This document shows positions 26,633 to 34,426 of a stretch of DNA of 64,000 bases, piece by piece. Below the pieces are notes generated by a model. It worked only from the letters and a program-made list of their open reading frames with translations, did no database searches and was not told the DNA's origin. How positions within the stretch are numbered: the stretch's first letter is position 1; every line of letters begins with the position of its first letter. Position numbers and translations under genes: made by a program. Source of the DNA: an uncultured Agathobacter sp. (GTDB taxonomy: Bacteria > Bacillota > Clostridia > Lachnospirales > Lachnospiraceae); assembly GCA_910587655.1 (NCBI GenBank), contig CAJUND010000010.1, forward strand, positions 62,001-126,000. Direction: 5' to 3'.

Positions 26633-26702
26633 TCTTCCCCCCTGTCTTTTGAACATCAGACCATGCTGCATCTGCTTCGCAAACAGAACCGCAGCACACA
26701 TC

Positions 26703-27977
26703 CTACTGCTCCCCGACCCTCACTCCATGTACCACAAAGCGGTTTCCCGTGGTGGAGCAGGTGGAGCAGGTAATGATATGGTCGTTCTTATCCGCCTTTA
26801 CTCCGGTGTCCCGCAGGGACAGACCGTAAAGCTTATCAATAAATTCCCCGAACGAATCATCCGCCGCAAACGGCACGGAATATATAAAGCTGTCCGCACT
26901 GACATTCTCATAGGCGAAAATCCGGTAACGGTATGCCTTATCTTCCGTAATAACCTGAAAATACTGATGGTCCTTATAGTAGTCTTCTTCCCGGTAATAA
27001 TACCGCAGTTTTCCAAACATGCTCAGGTTACGCATGTTATGTCCGTATATGATGGTATGGCTGTCCGAAAAATCCGGTTTGTTTTTCCCCTCAATAAAGA
27101 TGGAGCCTGCCACCGCAGACGTTCCGTCCATCGCAGTATGCAGATACTTGTCATCTTCCCCGGAATACATCACGGGATAACTGATGTCTTCATTCTCAAA
27201 GTAAATCCAGCCGGCGACTTCCGGATTGACCTCCTTTAATTTATTGAAATCAACCGCAAGCCCGACCGTCCAGTCCGCCTTTGTTTCTGTTTCCCCGCCG
27301 GACGTTTCACTGCCGGTCCGGGTTCCTGCAAATTCCTCGTTTAAATCTTCATAAAGCTCATTGGAATTCTGGTAATTCATCTGTGTGCTGGCAAGCACAT
27401 ATCCGCCTGCTGCAATCATGAGTATTCCGGCAGGAACTAAAAGTGTGGTTACCTTTGATTTCGGACGCACGGCACTCTGCTCCTCTTTCTGGAACATCTT
27501 CTGCAGTACGACCGTAAACAGGCGCAGCGCGACTGCAAGCATAACCAGCGCAAGAAGACTCATTTTGCCGGATGCGCTGGCAAACAGTGCGCAGACCCTG
27601 CCAAGTCCTGCAATATGGATTTCCACCTTTCCAATCAGGCGTTCATAGCCAACCGGCGCCAGGTCCTCCCTGGCGTTTGCATCCCCCTTTGTGGTAAACT
27701 CACGCAAATCTGCATGATTTGCGGTTACACGGTGGGTAATAACCGCCTCCGAAGCACCGCTGGAATATGCTATGACATCCCCGACCGCCACTTCCTGCGG
27801 CATGGCGCTTTTAACATAAACAAGGCTGCCCACCGGAATTTCCGGCTCCATACTTCCGCTGACGATATTGTAGGACTGGTATCCCAGAAACCGCGGAACT
27901 GTGACCGGAATACAGAGTATAATCACGGCAAACAGTATCAGATTACTGATGAATCCGGGAACCGCTGCTTTTTTCAA
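26703..27977 (-). CDS. Fusion of ER/SipW-type signal peptidase I and class B sortase
   Basis: 424 residues with two enzymes in one chain. Residues 1-130 are a signal peptidase I with the serine in YNIVSGSMEP (Ser42), His82 in ITHRV in place of the bacterial lysine, and Asp99 in TKGDAN. This is the ER/archaeal/SipW type. Two more membrane helices follow (about 139-160 and 179-197), then a linker and a class B sortase (about 235-424). Its triad is His313 (IIYGHNM), Cys407 (TCSTC) and Arg413 (GNRF). It could cleave and then anchor the same substrates, such as the TasA-like proteins encoded just upstream. It overlaps the preceding gene by 4 bp. Confidence 0.9.
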   Translation of the reverse strand: MKKAAVPGFISNLILFAVIILCIPVTVPRFLGYQSYNIVSGSMEPEIPVGSLVYVKSAMPQEVAVGDVIAYSSGASEAVITHRVTANHADLREFTTKGDANAREDLAPVGYERLIGKVEIHIAGLGRVCALFASASGKMSLLALVMLAVALRLFTVVLQKMFQKEEQSAVRPKSKVTTLLVPAGILMIAAGGYVLASTQMNYQNSNELYEDLNEEFAGTRTGSETSGGETETKADWTVGLAVDFNKLKEVNPEVAGWIYFENEDISYPVMYSGEDDKYLHTAMDGTSAVAGSIFIEGKNKPDFSDSHTIIYGHNMRNLSMFGKLRYYYREEDYYKDHQYFQVITEDKAYRYRIFAYENVSADSFIYSVPFAADDSFGEFIDKLYGLSLRDTGVKADKNDHIITCSTCSTTGNRFVVHGVRVGEQ

Positions 27978-28933
27978 ACGTTTTTCCTCCGTTTTTTCAG
28001 TATCACAAACAGAACCAGCGTCGTAATCATGATGACCGCTGCAACTGAGCCGATAATTACCGGGGCGAGCATTCCGTTTTCTGCAATGCGGCCGACCGTG
28101 TTTTCTTTGTCAGAAGCGCCGCTGCCTCCTGCCGCCTGCGGTACCAGTTCGTCTTCGATGTCTACCGGCTGGTTGATTTCTTCTTCGCGTTCCTCTTCGT
28201 TGCCGCCTGCATTATCAAGGGTTCCGATGGCTGCGTTGTCTGTTTCGTTATTTTCACCGCCGCCCTCGTTTCCGGCTTCATTTTCATTTCCGCCGTTTTC
28301 CTCTTCCCGCTGTACGGTCTGTACATCACTTTCCACTCCGGTTTTGTATACAAACTCAAATACATTTTTGGATGCATCTGATTCCAGCTTTCTTGTGATA
28401 TTACGGTTGACCGGGACATAACCGTCAATGTACAGATAGGCAAGCACCGGCTCATCCCCGACATTTCCCTGGTAGGTCTGGCTGTCGGCAAGCTTTTCGC
28501 CCTGCTCATCCACATAATTTACCGTATATTCCGTCATCTCTCCCGCAATCCCGTAGGCAATCACATAATCCTGGCTCTCTGCAACCGTAAACGCTGCATT
28601 TTTTGCAATGGTATTGTTATCCCTGCCGCTTAAACGGATGCCCATGACATAGTAACGGCTGTCGGAAACTGACACTGTTCTTTGTGCATTGCAGCTGATA
28701 TTGTCCCCGTAGGTTAAGCCGGTAATGACAATTTTGCTTTTTCCAACTGACATATGTACTTTTTTCGGGTGTCTGGAAGCCACATTAATGCCGGAGGCAT
28801 TTTTTACCGTTCCCTGATTGCCCGCATATATCGTTACCGTATAGGTGTAATCCTTGGCATATCCGGTTGTCTTCCCCTGAACCAGAAGCACACAGACCAG
28901 TAAACACATGACTGCTTTTTTCAATCGTTTCAT
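27974..28933 (-). CDS. Surface protein with MucBP-like repeat and C-terminal membrane anchor
   Basis: 319 residues. A signal peptide (about 1-27) precedes a beta-rich domain. Then comes a MucBP-like segment (about 140-205: YTVNYVDEQGEKLADSQTY and IDGYVPVNR), a long acidic linker rich in N, E and G (about 212-265), one membrane helix (about 290-312) and a KKRRKNV tail. There is no LPxTG-type signal, so it is probably held by its helix. It is joined by 4-bp ATGA overlaps to the gene before it and to the signal peptidase-sortase gene, implying tight coexpression. It may present the fibre or anchor it to the membrane. Confidence 0.65.
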   Translation of the reverse strand: MKRLKKAVMCLLVCVLLVQGKTTGYAKDYTYTVTIYAGNQGTVKNASGINVASRHPKKVHMSVGKSKIVITGLTYGDNISCNAQRTVSVSDSRYYVMGIRLSGRDNNTIAKNAAFTVAESQDYVIAYGIAGEMTEYTVNYVDEQGEKLADSQTYQGNVGDEPVLAYLYIDGYVPVNRNITRKLESDASKNVFEFVYKTGVESDVQTVQREEENGGNENEAGNEGGGENNETDNAAIGTLDNAGGNEEEREEEINQPVDIEDELVPQAAGGSGASDKENTVGRIAENGMLAPVIIGSVAAVIMITTLVLFVILKKRRKNV

Positions 28934-29664
28934 GCTGCATCCGCCTCCTTTTTCTTCATTGCAACCAGTCCAATGATTAAAAGAATGATTCCTGCCACAA
29001 GTGCAATCAACGCGCCGCCTGTCCAGATATCACCTGTCTGTACCTGGTTTGTCAGGTGAACCGAGCTGCCCGGAGGTCCCGGTGTTCCGTCACCGGACGC
29101 CTTTTCAGCCGCAAAGTTCATTTTTAAGGTTGCAAGGGTATCCTGATAAATATTTCCCTGGCTTTCGCCGTCCAGACTGATTTCCAGGGTAACGGTTCCG
29201 CCCTCTCCCTTTGCCAGACGGTCCAGATAGAAAAAGTCGCCGAGGGAATCGGTTGCCTCGTTTAACCCGCTGCCTGCATTCTGTTCCTTGTCTCCTCCGA
29301 CGCTGTCGCTGTCATACAGTACCGTCTCACTGCCGCCCTGGTCCTTATAGGAAAGCCGGTAGGCGTATCCGCCGTTTTCCGCCACATCCTGCGCATCCTC
29401 CAGAGAGGAAAGCACCTCGTTGGACATATACCAGTCCGTGGTAAAATCCGCTGTGTTTGCCAGTTTCACTTCAAAAACCACATCATCGCCCGGCTGCATT
29501 TCGGATACCGAAGCTGCAAGTTTGCTGGAGGAAAATGAGCTTTTCATCCGTGAACCGGTAAATGTAACCGTGCCTGCATTTGTTCTTGTTGTCTCCGCTG
29601 CCACGGATACTGTCATTGTAAAGAGCAGCAAAGCCATGGCGAGACCAAAAAACTTCTTTTTCAC
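28930..29664 (-). CDS. Secreted surface protein with variant sorting signal (VQTGD)
   Basis: 244 residues. A signal peptide (about 1-23) leads into a beta-sandwich region: GTVTFTGSRMKSSFSSSKLA, then PGDDVVFEVKLANTADFTTDWYMS. This resembles TasA/camelysin-like or other fibre proteins. The C-terminus has a Gly/Pro-rich neck, NQVQTGD, a membrane helix (about 214-236) and KKKEADAA. That is a sortase signal in which the usual LPxTG is replaced by VQTGD. It is a likely substrate of the class B sortase domain encoded two genes downstream. Confidence 0.65.
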   Translation of the reverse strand: MKKKFFGLAMALLLFTMTVSVAAETTRTNAGTVTFTGSRMKSSFSSSKLAASVSEMQPGDDVVFEVKLANTADFTTDWYMSNEVLSSLEDAQDVAENGGYAYRLSYKDQGGSETVLYDSDSVGGDKEQNAGSGLNEATDSLGDFFYLDRLAKGEGGTVTLEISLDGESQGNIYQDTLATLKMNFAAEKASGDGTPGPPGSSVHLTNQVQTGDIWTGGALIALVAGIILLIIGLVAMKKKEADAA

Positions 29665-29678
29665 TCTTTCCCCTCCTG

Positions 29679-30434
29679 TTATTTTAAGCTTAACGAGCCG
29701 TCACTTCCTACATTTACATCCACGCCCCAGGCACTCTTTATCGCATCTTCTGCATTGTGTGTCTGCACGGCATCCACTTCTGCCTCAATCATAAACTGTA
29801 CATCCTGGTAAAAATATGACGGGTCACTGCCTTTTGTCACTATGTTCATAACACTGCTGTCAATCGCAAGCGTATCTGCAAATAAGGAAGACGATGAGCC
29901 GGACGGCAGCACCCTGTTATAATAAAGCACGGTACGCTCCGGCGTGGACGCTGCCTTGTCAATGATCCATCCGCTTCCTTCCGGAAAATTCAGCTGAATC
30001 AGCGCCGGGTCCATGTCTGTCCGCTTTTTCTTTGTCGGCTTCCCGGAAGAGTCACAGTCCACCCAGTAACGGTGTATGGTCACACGGACGTATTCATCAA
30101 TGGAACCGGAATTGGTTACGGAAAGCTCTTCCTTGTATTTTTTGCCAAGAAGCAGCTTTTCATCTTTTCCTAGCATCCCCGTAAGAAGCTCACCGGTTTT
30201 CTGTGTCCACGCATCATCCTTGTGAAGGTAATCACGCCAGCTGATTACTTTGCCGTTTTCCGCCAGGGAAACACCTATGGATTTTACATCCATCTGTGCC
30301 ACATAATCCTCACTGTAATAAGTAAGCGCTGCCCGCGCGCTTCCGACGATACTGCCGCCAAGCAGTACCAGTGCCAGTACAATCAGTACGAGACCTGCAA
30401 CATTTTTCCTTTCTTTAATCTTTTTATTTTTCAA
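29679..30434 (-). CDS. SipW-dependent-type secreted protein, TasA/camelysin-like
   Basis: 251 residues. The signal region, basic then LVLIVLALVLLGGSIVGSARAALTYYSED, has the GSxxxGxxxAxxT/F-Y form recognised by SipW signal peptidases. The mature part is beta-rich: LSVTNSGSIDEYVRVTIHRYW is a typical TasA/camelysin segment in which strands swap between subunits. There is no sorting signal. It may form or decorate extracellular fibres. It overlaps the preceding TasA-like gene by 4 bp. Confidence 0.65.
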   Translation of the reverse strand: MKNKKIKERKNVAGLVLIVLALVLLGGSIVGSARAALTYYSEDYVAQMDVKSIGVSLAENGKVISWRDYLHKDDAWTQKTGELLTGMLGKDEKLLLGKKYKEELSVTNSGSIDEYVRVTIHRYWVDCDSSGKPTKKKRTDMDPALIQLNFPEGSGWIIDKAASTPERTVLYYNRVLPSGSSSSLFADTLAIDSSVMNIVTKGSDPSYFYQDVQFMIEAEVDAVQTHNAEDAIKSAWGVDVNVGSDGSLSLK

Positions 30435-30970
30435 TCTTTATCCTCCTCTTCCACATACTGTGCCGCACGGCTCCAGTCCGCTGCCTCTGCTCCTGCCGGA
30501 TTGCCGTCGCTGTCATAAATGACCGGCGTGCATTCCTGCACCACTGCCACGTCAAAGCTGATGTTCAGATTCTTCGGCACCTGGATGGAGGCAGTCAGAG
30601 GTTCGGTCTTTGCCCCCGGCGCCAGCGGATTTGCATAATACCAGTAACCGTCTTTGCCCTGCGACCAGGCGGAGCCGGAAGCCTTAATGGTATACTGCTC
30701 ACCCGCAAGAACCTTTGCCCTTACATAACAGTCCACATGTCCGGTATTTTCAATTCTGATGATCTTTTTCCAGTCCTTAAATTCTTCGGTAATCGTCGTT
30801 GAATCTCCCAGAGAAATCTTCATGCCGCCTTTCGCGGAAGCATATGTTGTAAAATACGCCATCGCCCCCTGCACCTGGGAGCCAAGCACCAGTCCGAGTG
30901 CAAGCACAGCAGCAGCAGTAAAGCGGTGTGTTTTTACAGATTTTTTTGCCTTTTCCCAAAACAGCTTCAT
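30431..30970 (-). CDS. SipW-dependent-type TasA-like fibre protein
   Basis: 179 residues. The signal peptide ends VLGSQVQGAMAYFTTYASAKG, with the AYFT junction of TasA and other SipW substrates. The mature domain has IIRIENTGHVDCYVRAKVLAG, the donor-strand-type beta segment of TasA relatives, and an acidic tail. It is the shortest of three adjacent candidates and could be the major subunit of an amyloid-like or polymeric fibre. Its stop overlaps the next gene's ATG. Confidence 0.65.
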   Translation of the reverse strand: MKLFWEKAKKSVKTHRFTAAAVLALGLVLGSQVQGAMAYFTTYASAKGGMKISLGDSTTITEEFKDWKKIIRIENTGHVDCYVRAKVLAGEQYTIKASGSAWSQGKDGYWYYANPLAPGAKTEPLTASIQVPKNLNISFDVAVVQECTPVIYDSDGNPAGAEAADWSRAAQYVEEEDKD

Positions 30971-30985
30971 CCTTTTCCTCCTCGC

Positions 30986-31990
30986 TTATTCCGTCATTCC
31001 GTTTGCCATTGCAGAATTATCCTTCTGCTGTGTCCAGCTGTAACCGTTTCCGTCATAGGTAAAGTGGTTGACAACCCCTGTGCCGTACACGAGCTTATTG
31101 TTATAGTCATTGGTAAAGCTGGCGACTTCGGTATGTCCTGCACGGATACTGTCTATGGTTACTGTCCCGGAAGACTCCGCCGTATAGCTGGCACCTGAAT
31201 AAATTTCCTTTACAACAGCCTTTGCCCCGACCGGAAGTCCGGTAATTTTCACCGACTGGGTACCTTTTTCTCCAAAAGACATGGAAACCACATTGCTGTA
31301 TACCACCTCACTGCCTTTATATACTTCCACATCGAATACAAACATCGGCGTGCCGGTCTTCGGGTTGTAGTTTTTCAGCGTTTTTCTGATTTCCAGTTCT
31401 CCGGAACGCTCTGTCCGCTCCGGCTTTAAGGATACCTGCACATTGTCGTAAATCCACTCGTCTTTTCCCTGTCCCATGGAATAAAATTCATTATCCGGCA
31501 GCGAAACCAGACCGCTGGTAAAATGATAGGAATATGCCCCGGTACTGACAGAATCTGCTGTAACAAGATACAGACCTGTCTCCATGTCGGAAGTATCCGC
31601 CCTGCCGTTTTTTACTTTGGCGGAAACGTTTTCCTTCTGGTCTGCCGCATCCTTTTTTGCCAGTTCCAGAATCTGGTTCCAGTCTGACGCCTTTGTGTTT
31701 TTATCCACCGCATCCAGCTTTTCCTGTATGTCTGAATAAGCCTCCAGCGCGCGGTACTCTCCGTCTGCGTCAATGCCTGCAATGCGGAAAAATTTCACTG
31801 TAATTTCCACGTCCCTCAGCTCGCCAAAGCTGTTGTCCTCACTGATGCTGACCGACACCGAACACCGCCTGCCCGTATCCACATACCCCTTTGCCCATGC
31901 GCTGGTCAGCGGAAGCACCGCAGCCAGCACCAGCGCCATAAAGAATACTGCCCTCTTTTTTCCCATAAATTTTCCTGAAATTTTTTTCAT
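30986..31990 (-). CDS. Pilin-like secreted protein without a sorting signal
   Basis: 334 residues from ATG 31990, which has GGAGG 8 nt upstream and overlaps the sortase stop as ATGA. A signal peptide (ending near TSAWA) precedes a pilin N-domain-like region with YLVTADSVSTGAYSYHFTSGL. Then comes a DUF7601/CnaB-like domain (about 195-300: GELEIRKTLKN, TPMFVFDVEVY and GLPVGAKAVVKEIY). The C-terminus ends without an LPxTG-type motif or membrane helix, unlike the other two pilins. It may be a freely secreted cap or adhesin subunit. Confidence 0.65.
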   Translation of the reverse strand: MKKISGKFMGKKRAVFFMALVLAAVLPLTSAWAKGYVDTGRRCSVSVSISEDNSFGELRDVEITVKFFRIAGIDADGEYRALEAYSDIQEKLDAVDKNTKASDWNQILELAKKDAADQKENVSAKVKNGRADTSDMETGLYLVTADSVSTGAYSYHFTSGLVSLPDNEFYSMGQGKDEWIYDNVQVSLKPERTERSGELEIRKTLKNYNPKTGTPMFVFDVEVYKGSEVVYSNVVSMSFGEKGTQSVKITGLPVGAKAVVKEIYSGASYTAESSGTVTIDSIRAGHTEVASFTNDYNNKLVYGTGVVNHFTYDGNGYSWTQQKDNSAMANGMTE

Positions 31991-32838
31991 TTTCTGATCC
32001 TCCCGGAAACTGTTTCCCAAAGATATTCCCAGTCAATTTTTGCAAGCACAGCCCGAAGCAGTGCATATAAAACAAGAAGAACAACCGTCAGCGCAGCTGC
32101 TTCATGCGTATCCGGCACAAGCGATGCGTCCGCCACGATAATCCTCGCATCATTTTCATTTTCTATACGGTGCCCCCGTACAAGCAGACGGTGCGAATTT
32201 ACACCATAGGGCGTACAGGTAACCAGCGTGCAGTAGTCCATGTCCCTGTCGATTTCCAGATCATTAATTTCGTCCGGAAGAACAATGTGAATCTGGTCCA
32301 CCTGGTAAGTCAGTGTCTCTCCCAGTACACTGAAACGGAAAATATCCCCTTCGGTAAGCTGGTCAATATCCGTAAATAGTTTTGCAGAACTTAGTCCGCG
32401 GTGCCCGGAAAGTACGGAATGTGTTCCAATGCCGCCCACCGGAAGCGACGAGCCCTCCACATGCCCGACGGCAATCTGCAGAACCTCCTGGTTCGTCCCG
32501 TGGTAAACCGGAAGCTGTACCTTAATATTCGGAATCTCAACATATCCCATAATTCCAGTACCGGTTACATCCAGAATACTTTCATAATATTCATATTCCT
32601 CAGCTGACAGCTTCCAACGGTCAACCATTCCTACCAGCCGTTCATTATATTCTTTTGCCAGTTTCAGCATCTGCTGCTTCTGTTCTTCATCTATATTGTT
32701 TACCTGATCCTCGTAACTGGCAATTGCCCTTGTCTGGTGAAATGAATTCCAGTAATCGCTTATCGTTGGATACAGCAATAAGGAAAGCCCTGCTATCAGC
32801 ATAATGATTAGTACAATTGTTGTCAGATGCTTTTTCAT
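31987..32838 (-). CDS. Class C (pilus-polymerising) sortase
   Basis: 283 residues with membrane helices near both ends (about 7-24 and 247-265), as in class C sortases. The catalytic triad is His146 (LSGHRG), Cys208 (TLVTCTP) and Arg217 (NSHRLLVRG). A GIMGYVEIPNI strand follows the N-terminal helix region. The DPF/W lid motif usual for this class is not seen before it; the equivalent stretch is acidic and Tyr-rich. It should join backbone pilins through lysines to LPSTG ends. The backbone pilin gene lies directly upstream. Confidence 0.85.
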   Translation of the reverse strand: MKKHLTTIVLIIMLIAGLSLLLYPTISDYWNSFHQTRAIASYEDQVNNIDEEQKQQMLKLAKEYNERLVGMVDRWKLSAEEYEYYESILDVTGTGIMGYVEIPNIKVQLPVYHGTNQEVLQIAVGHVEGSSLPVGGIGTHSVLSGHRGLSSAKLFTDIDQLTEGDIFRFSVLGETLTYQVDQIHIVLPDEINDLEIDRDMDYCTLVTCTPYGVNSHRLLVRGHRIENENDARIIVADASLVPDTHEAAALTVVLLVLYALLRAVLAKIDWEYLWETVSGRIRK

Positions 32839-32862
32839 AAGGTTCTCCTTACTATTGTATCA

Positions 32863-32893
32863 GCCGCTGCTGCCAGTCGCTGGCAGCAGCGGC
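32863..32893 (-). other. Strong hairpin between backbone pilin and sortase genes
   Basis: A perfect 14-bp GC-rich stem (GCCGCTGCTGCCAG arm) has a 3-nt loop and no U tract, 19 bp after the pilin stop. It probably stabilises the pilin message or lowers read-through to the sortase, so structural protein is made in excess. Confidence 0.65.
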
Positions 32894-32911
32894 ACGATAT
32901 AACAGTAGATA

Positions 32912-34405
32912 TTATTTATTTACGCGCTTTTTGGTTATCAGGAAAATAGCTGCTCCAAGTACCAGAATGATACCGATTGTATAAATAGCTATTGTACCTG
33001 CACCACCGGTAGACGGAAGGGTTGCGCCTGATGCGTTCATTACGTCAGTGGCAAGTGCACCTTCTGCAAGGTTTTCTGCAAATCTAACCAGTGTTGTGCC
33101 TTCGGATGTCTGTGTTGCTGTTAATGCATCCAGTGTTGTGCCATGGTCTGCCACAACAGTAAATGCCACCTCAGGGATAGAATTGTATCCATCCGGAGTT
33201 TTTGTCTCTTCCAGAACATACTCACCGTCATCCAGACGAAGGAACTCAAAGGTTGTTCCGTCCTCAGAAACCGTTGTGGTGGAAACCGCAGTCTTTTCTC
33301 CGTTTACCATTTTGTATAAGGTAAATTCTGCTCCTGCCAGAGGCTTCTGGTCCTGGTCAACCTTATTGATTACTACCTTGTATGTAAATACAACAGCCTG
33401 GTCCTTCGGTGTTGTTCCGGTCGGTGTGTTCTCACCTTTTCCGCTGTGGTTCGGATCGTTGGAGAACTCAAGATAAACCTCATTCGGGTTACCCTGCGCA
33501 CCGATCACAGAGTTCTCGTTTAATACTGCTGAATATTCAATGGCAACCGTTGTTCCTGCTTTCACGCTGCCGAGTGCCTTGATATCATCGCAGGCAAAAT
33601 CCACGGAAGTTGTTCCGTCATCATTTGCAGTAACAGTCTTTGTAAAGCCTTCCACTACAGCATCGCCGATATTAACAGTAAATGCATCAGCGTCTGTATA
33701 GGTCAGTCCTGCGGATAATGTATCATGGAATACAAGCTTAAAGGTTTCATAGTCGTCAATATTGGACGGCATGGTTGCAACCAGACGGAACGGAACTGTA
33801 TCGCCTGCATCATAATCTGCTGATTTCTGCCAGTCAGTGGTATCACCTGTTGAATCATTGGTATCCTTTACAAACTTTGCAACAGATGTAACGTCCGCCT
33901 TCGGCTCAACTTCAACATCCTTAACCACCTGCAGGATATAGGAAGTATATGCGCTTTCTGTACCGTTTAAGCTGTTGTCAGCATCTTTAATCAGATAGTA
34001 ACCTGCCGGAAGGTCTTTGATAACATAAGTATACCTGCCGTCAGATTCCGCACCTTCGCTAACAGATGCTGTCGGACTGGTAAGGTAAGAAGCGATTACG
34101 GCAGCCTCTGCCTCTGCACTGACGCCATCGCCAGCCAGTTTGTTTGCATATTCTGTCGCATCGCCCAGGGCTTTTTTGCCTTCTTCGGAAATGCCTTCGC
34201 CCCATTTAATATTGGAAAGCTTTTTTCCATCCTCGCTTAACTCTCCACTGAATACCTGGTATGCCTCATATGTGTGTCCCTTGTCAGCGTCCTTAATCGT
34301 AACATCGAACGTGTTTTTTGGTGCAGCAGATACTGTAATAGCCATGGCAAATGTAAGTACAAGCGCCATCATTGCTGCAACAATTTTTTTTGCTTTTTTC
34401 ATCAT
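32912..34405 (-). CDS. Major (backbone) pilin, LPxTG-anchored
   Basis: 497 residues. A signal peptide (about 1-28, ending TVSAA) precedes Ig-like pilin domains. A CnaB-type domain near 350-430 has the E-box ETKTPDGYN for an intramolecular isopeptide bond. The C-terminus carries LPSTGGAG, a membrane helix and KKRVNK. A lysine in EPK (VEVEPKADVT) could be the polymerising lysine, in place of the usual YPK. It is the shaft subunit and substrate of the class C sortase encoded next. Confidence 0.85.
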   Translation of the reverse strand: MMKKAKKIVAAMMALVLTFAMAITVSAAPKNTFDVTIKDADKGHTYEAYQVFSGELSEDGKKLSNIKWGEGISEEGKKALGDATEYANKLAGDGVSAEAEAAVIASYLTSPTASVSEGAESDGRYTYVIKDLPAGYYLIKDADNSLNGTESAYTSYILQVVKDVEVEPKADVTSVAKFVKDTNDSTGDTTDWQKSADYDAGDTVPFRLVATMPSNIDDYETFKLVFHDTLSAGLTYTDADAFTVNIGDAVVEGFTKTVTANDDGTTSVDFACDDIKALGSVKAGTTVAIEYSAVLNENSVIGAQGNPNEVYLEFSNDPNHSGKGENTPTGTTPKDQAVVFTYKVVINKVDQDQKPLAGAEFTLYKMVNGEKTAVSTTTVSEDGTTFEFLRLDDGEYVLEETKTPDGYNSIPEVAFTVVADHGTTLDALTATQTSEGTTLVRFAENLAEGALATDVMNASGATLPSTGGAGTIAIYTIGIILVLGAAIFLITKKRVNK

Positions 34406-34426
34406 CCTCTTCCTTTCTTTTTAATC

